This document shows positions 63,875 through 64,000 of a stretch of DNA of 64,000 bases, in pieces. The notes beneath the pieces are model-generated. The model made no database searches, had not been told where the DNA came from, and saw only the letters and a program-made list of their open reading frames with translations. Location of the stretch: assembly GCF_963675905.1 (NCBI RefSeq), contig NZ_OY780936.1, positions 2,613,946 to 2,677,945 of the forward strand, read 5' to 3'. A program made the translations under genes and the position numbers. The DNA is from an uncultured Bacteroides sp. (GTDB lineage Bacteria > Bacteroidota > Bacteroidia > Bacteroidales > Bacteroidaceae). Positions within the stretch are counted from its first letter, which is position 1. Each line of letters begins with the position of its first letter.

Positions 63875-64000
63875 TTATACATTCATTAAGTATTGCTTGA
63901 AGGATGCAAAGTCTTTCGCCATCAATATGGTTTTCTTCTCACCATGCATAAAGGCTTGCAGCTTAGCTGGAATATCTACCTTCTCTCCTATTATCTTTTC
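63875..64000 (-). CDS. C-terminal 41 residues of an unidentified protein
   Basis: An open frame on the minus strand runs from the window edge to TAA at 63875-63877, ending DFASFKQYLMNV. There is no overlap with other features and the frame is full length of the available sequence. Too short to name; continuity outside the window is needed. Confidence 0.6.
   Translation of the reverse strand, partial: EKIIGEKVDIPAKLQAFMHGEKKTILMAKDFASFKQYLMNV

Overview
This AT-rich window comes from a member of the Bacteroidales, most likely Bacteroides or a close relative. The evidence is internal. Many genes are preceded by the Bacteroides-type promoter box TAnnTTTG (several with TTG or TTTG about 19 bases upstream) and few by strong Shine-Dalgarno sites. 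The window also carries a SusC-type receptor, RprX/RprY, a second EF-G of the Bacteroides EF-G2 type, DUF3244, DUF3857 and DUF1653 proteins, and type IX secretion-like C-terminal sorting domains. The species cannot be fixed from the sequence alone.

Layout. 0-10.8 kb: chromosomal housekeeping genes (threonine aldolase fragment, pdxH, groES-groEL, hisS, a zinc metallopeptidase) around a secreted subtilisin preceded by a small lipoprotein that resembles the protease's own propeptide. 10.8-25.9 kb: an accessory region. It starts with a gene-free stretch full of short repeats, then a polymorphic-toxin locus: a 2078-residue SpvB/RHS protein with an HNH-like C-terminal tip, three putative immunity genes, and a damaged second copy of two of them fused to one end of a small inverted-repeat element. 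Next come a sorting-domain protein, a DUF3244 protein and a TPR membrane regulator. Then comes a pile-up of mobile DNA: a decapitated C1-type aminopeptidase, an IS21-type end with the start of istA, an intact 164-bp inverted-repeat element, and a complete group IIC-like intron exactly behind the mgsA terminator.

26-41 kb: an operon mtaB-lpxL-glycosyltransferase-mgsA, an acyl-CoA ligase, a small Ala-rich lipoprotein, rpsF-rpsR-rplI followed by a decayed second group IIC intron 5' end, a MarR regulator, an IS3 remnant, rprX-rprY, EF-G2 and hemW. 41-51.6 kb: a two-gene LysO-type exporter, three DUF3857 proteins (one a truncated duplicate, one with a dead transglutaminase core), recJ-recQ and a TPR protein.

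51.6-55.8 kb: the phenylalanine/tyrosine operon (pheA, aminotransferase, DAHP synthase-chorismate mutase, tyrA), preceded by a Phe/Tyr-rich leader peptide and a well-formed attenuator with a competing antiterminator. 55.8-61 kb: a LuxR regulator with a divergent secreted DUF1349 protein, bracketed by an imperfect duplicate of the tyrA 3' end and its terminator, then a SusC-like receptor with no SusD beside it. 61-64 kb: a DUF1653 gene, an unrecognised three-gene cassette ending in an HNH-like protein, two paralogous 137-139 bp palindromic elements whose arms differ in a compensating way, a 22-bp repeat array, and the C-terminus of another gene.

Strongest leads: the pheA attenuator; the paired palindromes; the 22-bp-period arrays at both ends of the accessory DNA; two group IIC insertions behind terminators; the propeptide-like lipoprotein; and the tyrA 3'-end duplication that frames a regulator-effector pair.
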